Shown: piece after piece, positions 49,652 through 59,241 of the stretch | How the letters are laid out: every line of letters begins with the position of its first letter | Position numbering within the stretch: the stretch's first letter is position 1 | Assembly: GCF_001298105.1 (NCBI RefSeq) | Contig: NZ_LGJH01000139.1 | Location: 21,515-85,514, forward strand | DNA length: 64,000 nt | Reading direction: 5' to 3' | Source of the DNA: Novosphingobium sp. ST904 | Lineage (GTDB): Bacteria; Pseudomonadota; Alphaproteobacteria; Sphingomonadales; Sphingomonadaceae | Notes under the pieces: generated by a model | What the model was told of the DNA's origin: nothing | Databases searched by the model: none | What the model saw: only the letters and a program-made list of their open reading frames with translations | Translations under genes and position numbers: made by a program

Positions 49652-51340
49652 ATGAACACCACCGTCACGCCCCGCGCCGCCCGCCGCCTCGCCCTCCCGC
49701 TGGTCGCGGCTTTCCTTGCCGCCACGGCCCACCCCGCTCTCGCCAGGGACGCGATCGATCCCGAGCGGATGGTGGCCGATGTGAAGACGCTGGCCTCGGA
49801 CACGTTCGAAGGCCGCGCGCCCGGCACCGTGGGAGAGGAAAGGACCATCGGCTACCTCATCGCCCGCTTCCAGGATATCGGCCTCCAGCCCGCCGGTCCG
49901 GACGGCCAGTGGGTGCAGAAGGTGCCGCTGCTGCACACCCGGCTCGAAACGCCGGCGACGCTGGCCTTCTCCAGCCCCAGGGGCGCCATGCCGGTGACCG
50001 TGGCCAAGGACATCTACATCTCGACCGTGCGCCCCAATGACACCGCCCGCATCGCCGGCGCCCCCGTGGTCTTCGTCGGCTACGGCGTGAACGCGCCGGA
50101 ACGCGGCTGGGACGATTTCAAGGGCATGGACCTCAAGGGCAAGGTCGTGGTCTTCCTCATCAACGATCCCGACTTCCACGCCGGAAAGGGTGAGCCTGCC
50201 GCCGGAAAGTTCGGCGACCGGACGATGACCTACTATGGCCGCTGGACCTACAAGTTCGAGGAAGCCGCGCGGCAGGGCGCAGTGGCGGCGCTGATCGTCC
50301 ACGAGACGGAAGGCGCGGGCTATGGCTGGAACGTCGTCACCAGTCCGGGCGGCGAAAACTACGACATCGTGCGCTCGCCCGACAAGCTGACCAGCCTCGC
50401 CTTGCAGGGCTGGCTCTCGGCCGATGCGGCAACGCGGCTGTTCTCCTCTGCCGGGCTGGACCTGACCAAGCTCTCCGCCGCCGCGCGCCGTCCGGATTTC
50501 CGGCCGGTGACGCTCAAGGGCGTCAGCTTCGACGCCGAAGTGCCGGTGAACCACGAGGAAGTCATGAGCCACAACGTGCTGGCGCAAATCCCCGGCACCG
50601 CGCGCAAGGACGAAGTGGTGATGTTCGGCGCCCACTGGGACGCCTACGGCAAGGGCGCGCCCGATGCGCAGGGCCGCATCTACCGCGCCGGCGCCAATGA
50701 CGACGGCATCGGCATTGCCGGCATCCTCGACATCGCCCGCGTCATGAAGAGCGAACCGGCGCCGCAGCGCACGGTGGTCTTCGCGGCGTGGACCGCCGAG
50801 GAGCGCGGACTGCTCGGTTCGGAATTCTATGCCGCCAACCCGGTGTTCCCGATGGAGAAGACCGTCGCCAACCTCACCATCGACGTGCTCCAGACCGCGG
50901 GCGCCGCTAACGACGTGACGGTGATCGGCAAGGGCCAGGACACGCTGGAGGACGACATGGCGCGCGTCGCCGCCACCCAGGGCCGCCGCGTGACGGTAGA
51001 GAGCCTGCCCGAGCGCGGGCTGTTCTACCGCGCGGACCACTTCTCCTTCGCCAAGCGCGGCGTGCCGGTCATGCTGATGATGGGCCTTGCCGGAGCGGCC
51101 GACCTGAAGGACGGCGGCGTCAAGGCCGGGCAGGCCTGGATCGATGCCTATACCGGCCAGTGCTACCACCAGGCCTGCGACGCCTGGTCGCCCGACTGGA
51201 AGATGGAAGGCGCGGTGCAGGACGTGGAACTGGTCCGCGAGATCGGCCGCGACCTCGCCAATTCGGCGAAGTGGCCGCAGTGGAAACCCGGCTCCGAGTT
51301 CAAGGGCCTGCGCGACAAGTCGGACGCCGTGCGCAAATAA
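49652..51340 (+). CDS. M28-family zinc metallopeptidase
   Basis: 562 aa. Signal peptide (residues 1-32), N-terminal region, a PA domain (about 130-270), then the catalytic domain with Zn ligands in GAHWDAYG, the bridging Asp in GANDDGIG, Glu-Glu in WTAEERGLLGS, a further Asp (NLTIDVLQTAG) and His (CYHQACD). Periplasmic or secreted aminopeptidase. Full length, with no frame break. The end lies 3 bp from the convergent ubiB stop. Confidence 0.92.
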   Translation: MNTTVTPRAARRLALPLVAAFLAATAHPALARDAIDPERMVADVKTLASDTFEGRAPGTVGEERTIGYLIARFQDIGLQPAGPDGQWVQKVPLLHTRLETPATLAFSSPRGAMPVTVAKDIYISTVRPNDTARIAGAPVVFVGYGVNAPERGWDDFKGMDLKGKVVVFLINDPDFHAGKGEPAAGKFGDRTMTYYGRWTYKFEEAARQGAVAALIVHETEGAGYGWNVVTSPGGENYDIVRSPDKLTSLALQGWLSADAATRLFSSAGLDLTKLSAAARRPDFRPVTLKGVSFDAEVPVNHEEVMSHNVLAQIPGTARKDEVVMFGAHWDAYGKGAPDAQGRIYRAGANDDGIGIAGILDIARVMKSEPAPQRTVVFAAWTAEERGLLGSEFYAANPVFPMEKTVANLTIDVLQTAGAANDVTVIGKGQDTLEDDMARVAATQGRRVTVESLPERGLFYRADHFSFAKRGVPVMLMMGLAGAADLKDGGVKAGQAWIDAYTGQCYHQACDAWSPDWKMEGAVQDVELVREIGRDLANSAKWPQWKPGSEFKGLRDKSDAVRK

Positions 51341-51343
51341 CCG

Positions 51344-52848
51344 TCAGGTCCAGTGGACCAGCAGGTCGCGAGCGCATGGAACACCACCGCGCCGCCGATC
51401 AGCCACCCGGCCAGTTTCACCGCCCGCGCCGTGCCGTTGTCAGGCGCGGCGGTGACGGCGCCTCCATCCGCGCCGAGGCCGCGCGCAGGAATCGCGGCGC
51501 TTCCCCGGCAATGCGCGAAAGCTCCAGCAGCGCCGCCTCCACCTTGTCCGGCGCGGCGAGGCCGGAAATCCGCGAGGCGACGAGCCGGCCGCGCATCCCC
51601 TCCAGCGCCTCGGACAAGTCGAACCCGGGCGCGATTCCGGCCAGTACGCCGTCCATCGTCACCATCGCCTTGAAGATCAGCACGAGGTCCGGCGGCAGAA
51701 CCAGCCCCTCCTGCCGCAGCAGCGGGAAGAAATCCGCCACCATCGCGTTCAGCACCAGCGCCCCGCTGCCGTGCCGGGCAACCAGGCGTTCGGAGGCACG
51801 CAGCAGCTTCTCCCGCGAAATCCCCCCGTTTTCCGACCATATCGCCAGCATGTCCGCCACGCCGCCGGGATCGCCGCTGCGCAGGGCGAGGATGAAGGTC
51901 AGGAACTCGTGCTGGCGCCGCGGACTGACCACCCCCACCGAGCCGAGATCGAGCAAGGCCAGCCGATCTCCGGGAAGGCACAACAGGTTGCCGGGATGCG
52001 GGTCGGCGTGGAAGCGCCCGCCGATCAGCACCATCTCCAGCACCAGTTCGGCCCCCAGCGCGGCAATGCGCGAGGGATCGATCCCGGCCGCCCTCAAGAC
52101 CTCGGGATCGCGCGGAGGAATGCCCGCGATATAATCCATGACCAGCACTTGCTCGCCGGTCCATTCCCAAATGGATGCGCGGCACCTCGACACGGTCCAG
52201 CGCGGCAAGGTCCGCGCGGAGCAGGTCGGCGTTGCGCCCTTCGCCGGTGAAATCCAGCTCGTCGAGGATTTCGCGCCCCAGTTGCTCGATCATCGCCGTG
52301 GGCCGCATCCGCCGCACCTGCCCGCTGCGCGCCTCCGCCATGGCCGCCAGATGGCGCATGAGCCTGAGGTCCGCCTCCATCCGCGCGCGAATGCCCGGGC
52401 GGCGGATCTTCACCACCACTTCGGTGCCATCCTTCAGCACCGCCCGGTGGACCTGTGCGATCGAGGCTGCCGCCAGCGGCTCGGTATCGAACCGGGCAAA
52501 CGCGGTTTCCGGCGGCTCGCCCAGCGCGGCCTCCACTTCACCGCGCAGCGCCTCGAACGGCAGGCGCGGCGCATCGCTCTGGAGCTGCTCGAAGGCCGCG
52601 ATCCATGCATCCGGCAGCAGATCGCGCCGGGTCGCGAGAATCTGGCCGAGCTTCACGTAAGTCGGCCCCAGCGCCTCCAGCGCGCGGCGCGTGCGCGTCG
52701 GCAGGTCGCGCGGCTCATGGCCCGCATCGTCCCCTTCGCCGAGGCCCAGCCGCACCGCCAGCGCCTCAAGACCGAACCGGACGATCACCGCCGACACTTC
52801 GGCCATCCGCGCCCGGTCCCGCGCCGCCACGGCTATCGACTTGAACAT
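51344..52848 (-). CDS. ubiB: UbiB/ABC1-family atypical kinase, frameshifted three times
   Basis: About 500 aa; supports ubiquinone synthesis and lipid handling. KxGQ region GPTYVKLGQILATR, nucleotide Lys in VVVKIRRPGI, ELDF, catalytic DADPHPGNLL-like FHADPHPGNLL, and LLDLGSVG (usually LLDFG). C-terminal two membrane helices end LLVHWT. Indels near 52170 (one extra base in a T-run), 51462 and 51370 (one missing each) separate the parts. Correction restores IHWEWTGEQVLVMDY. The downstream frame overlaps no other gene. The first ATG at 52848 begins MFKSIAVAARDRARMAEV. Confidence 0.87.
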
Positions 52849-52965
52849 GCGTCACTCCTTCAGCGGTGGACAACCGGGCTGACGGGGCTCCGGTTCCGGC
52901 GGCATGCCCTGCTCCGGGGTCGGACGGAGTGGACAGCCCCGAGTGCACAAAGCTAGGGATGGCGC

Positions 52966-53549
52966 ATGAGCGGCAGTTTAACGGGGGCGCTCAAGCCCTT
53001 ATTCGCAGTAGCCCTGATGTCCACGCTGGCAGCCTGCGGCGGCGGCACGAAGTTCCGCCCGGTCAGCGACGTGCCGGTACGCGTCGGCCCTCCCTACAAG
53101 GTGCGCGGCACGACCTACACGCCCGCCACCCAGCCAGGTTACGACGTTCTCGGCTATGCGACATGGTACGGCAGCGAATCCGGCAACAAAGTGGCCAATG
53201 GCGAACGCTTCCGCCCCAGGTGGATCACGGCCGCCCACAAGACCCTGCCCCTGCCCAGCTACGTCGAAGTCACCTCGCTCGACACCGGCCGCCGCATCGT
53301 GGTGCGCGTGAACGACCGCGGCCCCTTCGGCGAGAGCGCCCGCGTCATCGACCTTTCCCGAGGCGCGGCGGAAGAACTGGGCATCCGGACCAAGGGCAAG
53401 GCCGCCGTGCGCGTGCGCGTGGTAGAGCCACCCGAAAAGGACCGCGCCGCCTTGCGCAAGGGCAAGGCGCGCAGGAACTGCCCCCGGTCAGCCCGGCGAC
53501 GCTGGCAAACCTGCAATCGCAGTTCGAGCGCGGTGTGGGAACGCGGTGA
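52966..53549 (+). CDS. rlpA: RlpA-like lipoprotein (copy 2), frameshifted near the end
   Basis: About 195 aa. Lipobox MSTLAACGGG, a linker with PYKVRGTTYTPATQPGYDVLGYATWYG typical of RlpA lipoproteins, and the barrel with HKTLPLPSYVEVTSL, VVRVNDRGPFGESARVIDLSRGAAEELG. Septal lytic transglycosylase. The uncorrected frame enters an Arg/Ser/Pro tail and runs on into the antisense of the next gene. One base added near 53469 gives the natural end QELPPVSPATLANLQSQFER and a stop at 53549. No SPOR domain seen. Confidence 0.87.
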
Positions 53550-53579
53550 ACCGGAAGGGCAGAAAGCTCGCAACCGGTA

Positions 53580-56195
53580 TCAGCGACCCGCCGCGACGAA
53601 GGCACCTCTGACCGTGCCACCTCCCACACTGGGCGAAAAGTACTCGAAATTGAAGTTGCCTCCGACTTCGTTGGCATTCGGCCCGAAGAACATGCCGTTG
53701 AGGGTTCCTTCAAGCCCGCCACCACGGGTGGCGGAAAAGCCACCTACGCGCTGCGCGTCGGCGGTCACGTCCCCGATAGTGCCGGCGAAGCTCGTAGTCC
53801 CGAAACTCAGATCACGTCCATTGGCGAGATTGGTGCCGCTGAGGGCGAGTTGACCGGATATCTTGCCCGTTCCGAAATTTGCGGAGAGAGATGACGTCCC
53901 GGAAACGTCGTACATGTCGATCCTGATATCGTTGTTGTAGATGACCGCGCTGCCATGTGCGACGCCCGTATAGCTCGCCGTTCCAGTGGTCGGCATGAGG
54001 CCTTTGGGCGTGGCCTGACCATAGGCGATATAGCCCATGTTATAGTTTCCGGCGCCCGATTGTGTCACGCCTCCCGCCAGCACGTACTTCGCGAAGCCAG
54101 AATAGGTGAGAGCGATCCTGCCGCCCTTCCCATCGAAAATATAGCGATCCACCGCAGTATAGCTGGAGAAGCCTCCGCTGCTCACCGCCCCGGATCGATA
54201 AACCGTACGCTCGGCATTGGATGTCGCGCTGTCGACATCGGAGCTTTGCATGGCGGCGTATGTGCCGCTGCCCGAATTGCGGGTCACCCGGATCGCTCCG
54301 ACAGGCGAGCCGGACGACAGTTCCACAGCGTAATCGGTAGTCGTCGCACCCGCGAAATTATCAGAATAGTCATTGTTTATATTAACCCTATATGCCACCT
54401 CGCGGCGATCCTCATGTAACAGCGTAGTGCCTGTAATGTTGGCCAGGCCCGTGGGGGGAGAAATGGCAGGGTCGGTGCTGCCGATCAGATATCCGTTCGC
54501 CTTTCCGCCGGTCGTGCTCGAAAGCAGAAACGTACCACCGATCTGATCGCCTGCGGCACCGTAGAACCGCGCATCGAGATTGCCGGTATAATCTTTCGTA
54601 CCATCGAGAGAAAATGTGCCCGCAATCGCGTTCGTCGTGCTGGATATCGTAGCGCTGGTCGTCCAGGTCCCGTTGTCTGTGCCGCTGTAAACTGATCCCG
54701 CCGGCACGATCATGCTGGCCGGACTGAACAGACTGAGTTGATAATCGCCCGAACCGGATAGCGTGCCCGTTCCAAGGTTGGCTGCAAGACGTCCGGTTCC
54801 ATCCAGTGTCTGCAATTGCTGTCCCGTTTCCAGCACGGCACCACCGATCCTGGCATTGTAATGTCCGGTTCCGGTTCGCGGAACAGCCGAGGAGGCCGTC
54901 TCGTCACCGTAGACATAGGCATCGAGGATCGTCGACGGCCCGGTCCGGTCATATTGCAGCCCCGCGACCACGGCAGCCTCTTGCCCCATCCCCAAGAAGG
55001 CTGTCGTCTCGTCGTAAGTCGCCTCAACGTCGCGGCGCTGCAACGGGGCAAGGATCTGTCCGGACGACCGATAAAACAGTCCGCCGCTGCCCCATGCCGC
55101 ATACTTCGCGAACAACCCGCTGGCCTGCCCCGTCGAAACGAGCTTTCCGTTGCCATCAAGCGAAAGCGAGACACTCTGCCCGCGCACGCGGAAGAAAGTG
55201 GCGTTTTCAGGATTTAAGATGCTACCGTGCTGGTTGAGCGGATAGTCGTTTCGGCCACCCAAGACCACACCGACCGTTGCTTCATCGGCATAGGCGCTGG
55301 AAAAGGTAGCACCCACCTCCGCCGCTCCTGGTCCGTAGAACGATCCCTGAAACGTACTTGTGCCAGTTTCGTAGTTCGTGGTGGTCCCGAGAATGCCGGC
55401 AAAGCCGTTGGTCCCGGACTTCATCATCGCATTGGCAATGAGAATGCTGCCATAGCCGGTCAGCCCCGTCTCGCTTTCCGTCATGGAGAAAGGCACGTTG
55501 GCGTGGATGGCCCCCGTCGCGAAATCGGCGTCGAGCCGACCGCTGCCTGCGAGAGTGTGGATATTGATGTTGGACGCCGAAACGCCCAGCAACTTGACGT
55601 CATAACTAGCCGCACCAGTGCGCGGCATATCCGCGGCCGCTGTCTTCACACCATAAGCAAAAGCATCAAAACGCCCATCAACGCTCGACTTGCCTTCGGT
55701 CACCCGCTGCCAGAACCCGGCGCCGACATAGCGCGTCTGGCCGGCTCCGCTCCCTGTCTTGGACAGCGTCAGGAAGTCGGTCGTCGACTTGGCTGTCAGT
55801 TTGTAGGTGGTGACGGCCGCATTCGACTGGGCAGGATCGATATCAGCCTGCCGGAATGCTTGGCTGACCGAGCCATCGGTCAGGGTGTAACTCTGGTTCG
55901 CGGCATTGTAGGCGATCGTCAGCGCCGTCTTCCCGGCGCTATGGGTCGCGGAGCCCGTCTTGGTCGAGACTGAAATCTTGCCAAGGATCGCGTCGTTCGT
56001 GAAGTTCTCCGAGACCAGCGGCCCGATGAGATCGTCGTTCTTTGCCGTGGGAGTGGGAGTGGGAGTGGGTGTAGGCGCCGGTGTAGGCGTCGGCGTGCTG
56101 TTGACGTCGCCGCCACCACCGCAGGCCGCAAGCAACAGACTGAGCGCCGTAAGCGAGGTCATGGTCGCCAACTTGGCGACGGGTACGGTCTTCAT
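53580..56195 (-). CDS. Large surface lipoprotein with three TbpB-like units
   Basis: 871 aa. Lipobox LLLAACGGGG (lipidated Cys25), then a TPTPTPAP linker from a 6-nt repeat (56047-56097). Three homologous units follow (about 55-300, 310-570, 585-865). Each has a handle segment (ending MPRTGAASY, VPRTGTGHY, MPTTGTASY) and a barrel segment ending FYGPGAAEVGATF, FYGAAGDQIGGTF or FFGPNANEVGGNF, the closing strand pattern of TbpB-type Slam substrates. Exposed on the outer surface if exported by Slam. Third gene after slam and the small lipoprotein. Ligand unknown. Confidence 0.85.
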   Translation of the reverse strand: MKTVPVAKLATMTSLTALSLLLAACGGGGDVNSTPTPTPAPTPTPTPTPTAKNDDLIGPLVSENFTNDAILGKISVSTKTGSATHSAGKTALTIAYNAANQSYTLTDGSVSQAFRQADIDPAQSNAAVTTYKLTAKSTTDFLTLSKTGSGAGQTRYVGAGFWQRVTEGKSSVDGRFDAFAYGVKTAAADMPRTGAASYDVKLLGVSASNINIHTLAGSGRLDADFATGAIHANVPFSMTESETGLTGYGSILIANAMMKSGTNGFAGILGTTTNYETGTSTFQGSFYGPGAAEVGATFSSAYADEATVGVVLGGRNDYPLNQHGSILNPENATFFRVRGQSVSLSLDGNGKLVSTGQASGLFAKYAAWGSGGLFYRSSGQILAPLQRRDVEATYDETTAFLGMGQEAAVVAGLQYDRTGPSTILDAYVYGDETASSAVPRTGTGHYNARIGGAVLETGQQLQTLDGTGRLAANLGTGTLSGSGDYQLSLFSPASMIVPAGSVYSGTDNGTWTTSATISSTTNAIAGTFSLDGTKDYTGNLDARFYGAAGDQIGGTFLLSSTTGGKANGYLIGSTDPAISPPTGLANITGTTLLHEDRREVAYRVNINNDYSDNFAGATTTDYAVELSSGSPVGAIRVTRNSGSGTYAAMQSSDVDSATSNAERTVYRSGAVSSGGFSSYTAVDRYIFDGKGGRIALTYSGFAKYVLAGGVTQSGAGNYNMGYIAYGQATPKGLMPTTGTASYTGVAHGSAVIYNNDIRIDMYDVSGTSSLSANFGTGKISGQLALSGTNLANGRDLSFGTTSFAGTIGDVTADAQRVGGFSATRGGGLEGTLNGMFFGPNANEVGGNFNFEYFSPSVGGGTVRGAFVAAGR

Positions 56196-56269
56196 GAACA
56201 ATCCCCCTGTTCAGAATGCCAAGGCAAGCCACCCACGTCTTGCCTCGGCGAGAATACAAGCCTGTGCTT

Positions 56270-57202
56270 TCAGTTCTTCCGGCCGACGACCGCGCCCGAG
56301 CCGTTGCCTATCTCCGGGTTGCCGAGGCCCTGGCGCAGCGTGAACGCTCCGCCCATTTCCGCCGCACCCGGTCCGTAGAAGAACCCGTGCAGGTCCGCAG
56401 AATAAGCCGCGTTCAAATCCGAGGATGCCTCGAACTCGTTGCCTTTGTAGAACTGGTTGGGCGTCTTGATGATGCCATCGAGCTGCAGATTGCCGAAGAC
56501 CTTGGTGCGCCCGTCGACCACGTGCTGGCCGATGGGGCTCATCTCGAAGCGGACGGTTCCGGCTGCGAAATTCGCCGCGAAGCTGCTGGCGCCGGACAGC
56601 ACATAGGCACCGGTTCCATCGGCGTACTGGCCGTCGATCCTGGTCTGATACGTCGCCGAGCCGGACTTCGGCATGTCGGAGGGGTTGGTCGTCACGCCGT
56701 AAGTGAAGAACGCCGTGCTCACGTCGAGATCGGTGCCCTTGTCGACGATCTTCTGCCAGGCGCCGTAGCTTGCGTAAGTGAGCGCCATGTCGGGATTGGC
56801 CGCGCCCGGCCTGAACAGGACGAAGTCTTCCTGCGTATTGCCGGCAATCTTGCGATAACCCGTCGTCGCGGCCGTATCGCCGAGCTTGTCGGCCGGGCGG
56901 AAGATCGTGGTGCCCATCGTCGTGCCGACGAGGGTGTAGGACTGGCTCGCGGCATCGTAACGCACCTCGGTCGGCGCCTGGACCGAACTCTTTCCGCTGG
57001 CGGCCCCGGTCGCGCGGGACAGCGAATAGTTCGCCTGCGCGTAGTAGGCCGTGAAGTCCTGGCTGACGCGCAGCTCCGCGAGAGTGGCATTCCCCTGGCC
57101 CGTGGGCGGCTTGGGGAGCGAGGCGACATCCTCTCCCCCGCCGCCGCATGCCGCGAGCAGGACGCTGATCGACGTGACGAATATCGGATGCGAAAGCTTC
57201 AT
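56270..57202 (-). CDS. Surface lipoprotein with one TbpB-like unit
   Basis: 310 aa. Lipobox SVLLAACGGGG (lipidated Cys19). One unit of the type repeated in the 871-aa protein: YDAASQSYTL, handle ending MPKSGSATYQTRIDG, ANFAAGTVRFEMSP, and the barrel end FFYGPGAAEMGGAFTL. It begins 11 bp after the Slam stop and precedes the larger lipoprotein by 74 bp, so the three form one transcript. It is probably a cargo of the adjacent Slam. No haem or transferrin-binding motif can be read. Confidence 0.87.
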   Translation of the reverse strand: MKLSHPIFVTSISVLLAACGGGGEDVASLPKPPTGQGNATLAELRVSQDFTAYYAQANYSLSRATGAASGKSSVQAPTEVRYDAASQSYTLVGTTMGTTIFRPADKLGDTAATTGYRKIAGNTQEDFVLFRPGAANPDMALTYASYGAWQKIVDKGTDLDVSTAFFTYGVTTNPSDMPKSGSATYQTRIDGQYADGTGAYVLSGASSFAANFAAGTVRFEMSPIGQHVVDGRTKVFGNLQLDGIIKTPNQFYKGNEFEASSDLNAAYSADLHGFFYGPGAAEMGGAFTLRQGLGNPEIGNGSGAVVGRKN

Positions 57203-57213
57203 GTCCTTATCCC

Positions 57214-58537
57214 TCAGAATGCCGAAGTGACGCCGAATTCCGCGGCAACGCGGCGGTAGTCGTAGATTTCGATGGAGGAGCGGTTGCGCTCCCATTTGAG
57301 GCGCACGAGCGGTGCGAAGCTGCCGAGGTGCAGCGCGCGCAAGGTGGCGGCGATGCTGGCGCTATAGCGGTTTTCCCGGCGCCGCTCGGGGTAGAGGAAC
57401 AGGCGCTCGTCCGCCTCCAGGTGGCTGTAGGCCATGGTGCCGACCAGGGTGGTTCGGCCCATCTCGCGGAACAGGTAGACCGAGGCGCCCCCGCTCGCGA
57501 GGGAATAGCCGGGATCGCGCGCGGCCTCGCGGAAGCCGTAGACCTGCAGGCCGCCGCCGAACCGAGCGCTGAAGGCACGGTCGAGGCTGGCGGAAAGCGT
57601 GAAATCATCGGCGGTCTGGAGCGCATTGCGCTTGTTGTCGACATGGGAAATCCCGCCGTCGAGGCGGATCTGGCTGCGCTTACCGGTCGGGCGCTGCCAG
57701 CTTACGTTGCCGCCGATCGTCATGCTGTAGGGATCACGGCCGTACCAGCGCCACGAAGGGCCGAACGAGAAGGTGAGCTGGTTGCCGCCCCATGCATATT
57801 GCGGGCCGGCCTGCACCCCCACGGTCACGTCGTTGAAGTCCGGCTCGCGGTAGAGCGTGGCGCTGGTCGAGGCGCGCACCAGCAGGTCGGCTCCGGGCTG
57901 GATGCCGAGGCGGAAGTAGCCCTGCCCCTGAAGGTTGAGGCCCACGCCCGATTTCGCCTGCGCCTCGTCGTCCAGCGTGAAGTCACCGATCACGGTGCCC
58001 AGCGTGTCGGAACGGGTGGCGCGATTGATGTTGCTGTCCGGCGCGAGCGCGAACTCCACCGAACCGCTTCCGGGCGTTGAGCGCACGGGTATAGAAGCGC
58101 ACGAGCTGTTCCACCGAAGTCGGCAGGCCCGCCGCCTGGGCCGCGCGCAGTTCCTTGCGGGCGGCGCCGAAATTGCCGAGCGAGGCCTGCATCCGGGCCA
58201 GTTCCAGCCGGACACGCGCCGCGCCGGGCTTGTCGTCAAGGATGCGGCGGAATTCGAGCGCGGCGTCGGCATAGCGCTTGAGATCGTCGCCCAGCATCAG
58301 GCCAAGACGGAAACGCGCCTCTGTCCGCACTTCGAGATCCCGGTCCTGCGACAGGGCCCGATAAGCCGTCTCCGCAGTCGCGAAGTCACCTTCCGCGCGG
58401 GCCTGCTCGGCCAGTGCGAAAACCTGCGCGGCCGAAAGGCCCGCATGCGTGGCAGGTTGCGCCGCAGGCCACTGCGCGCCGGTTGCCCCCTGGCCCGCCG
58501 CGTCCTGCGCGCTTACGCCGGTGGCAAGGCCCGCCAA
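57214..58537 (-). CDS. Slam-type surface lipoprotein translocon (DUF560), frameshifted
   Basis: About 440 aa. Signal-like start (AAAVLAGLATGVSA), a TPR domain (AEQARAEGDFATAETAYRAL; RVRLELARMQASLGNFGAARKEL), then a 14-strand barrel region typical of DUF560: VEFALAPDSNIN, LNLQGQGYF, ALYREPDFNDVTVGVQAGPQY-like strands, ending VAAEFGVTSAF. One extra T near 58063 splits the frames; removal gives ALNARKRSVEFALAPDSNIN. The start is unclear: TTG 58537, or an ATT about 30 nt upstream; the preceding GGGGGTG could be hidden in a CACACC/GGTGTG hairpin. Moves lipoproteins to the cell surface. Confidence 0.85.
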
Positions 58538-58697
58538 GACCGCTGCCGCCAGCCAATGCTGAATCGGAATGTCACACCCCCGTTTGGCGGTGTGTTAGTA
58601 CTCCGATCAAATACTTGTCCAGATGCAACAAGACCAGGTCACCGGCGCGACATCAAAATTTGGGCGGTGAACGGCATTTGTCACTATTCCAGCCCGT

Positions 58698-59147
58698 TCA
58701 GGCCGCCTCGCGCTCCGCGTAGACTTCGGCTTCCTTGCCGATGAGGATGTCGGCAAGGAACCAGTAGGCCTCGCCCCAGGCGGCGAGCACTTCGTCGGTT
58801 GCCGCTTCGCCCAGCACGTCGCGGATCGCGGGCAGCAGCGCTTCGGCGACCAGCGGATAGTGCTCTGCCTTCACGCCTGTATCGACATGGCGCTGCACCA
58901 TGCGCGCCACCGCGCCGGTGAGGTTCTGGAGCTTGTCCACGTTCTGCGCATAACCCAGGATCGCGGCGGCAAGACGGCGCGGCTGCTCGCCAGAGGTCTG
59001 CGCGGCCTGGTCGAACATCGCGCGCACGTCGGCATTCTCGAACAGGCGTTCGTACATGCGGGTGGTGATCGCGACCCCGTGCTGCTGAAGCGCGGGCGCG
59101 GTTGCCTTGATCGTGGCGACGGTCTGTTCGCTGAGCGGAGCGGCCAT
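58698..59147 (-). CDS. Single-domain haemoglobin of the flavohaemoglobin type
   Basis: 149 aa. Nearly matches the globin half of Hmp: LSEQTVATIKATAPALQQHG, MYERLFENADVRAMFDQ, proximal-His region MVQRHVDTGVKAEHYPLV, and AWGEAYWFLADILIG. The FAD/NAD reductase half is absent, so electrons must come from another protein. An NO dioxygenase role is likely because a perfect NsrR box lies 17 bp upstream, with nsrR divergent. AGGACGA precedes the ATG. The slam operon follows 160 bp later on the same strand. Confidence 0.92.
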   Translation of the reverse strand: MAAPLSEQTVATIKATAPALQQHGVAITTRMYERLFENADVRAMFDQAAQTSGEQPRRLAAAILGYAQNVDKLQNLTGAVARMVQRHVDTGVKAEHYPLVAEALLPAIRDVLGEAATDEVLAAWGEAYWFLADILIGKEAEVYAEREAA

Positions 59148-59164
59148 TTCGATTCGTCCTTTAA

Positions 59165-59185
59165 AGATGCATTATGGATGCATCT
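59165..59185. promoter_or_regulatory. NsrR operator
   Basis: AGATGCAT (59165-59172) and ATGCATCT (59178-59185) are exact reverse complements around TATGG. This matches the NsrR consensus AAGATGYATTT-type half-sites. It lies between the globin and nsrR, so both are likely repressed until NO damages the NsrR cluster. Confidence 0.88.
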
Positions 59186-59241
59186 ATACGCCGAAGGGAA
59201 AAGATGTAAATACCGCGCATCATTTCAACCGGAGACCGCCC

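Noticed and set aside
56047..56097. Phase-variable repeat in the large lipoprotein
   Set aside because: The repeat unit is 6 nt, so copy-number changes keep the frame; it can alter linker length but not switch the gene off.
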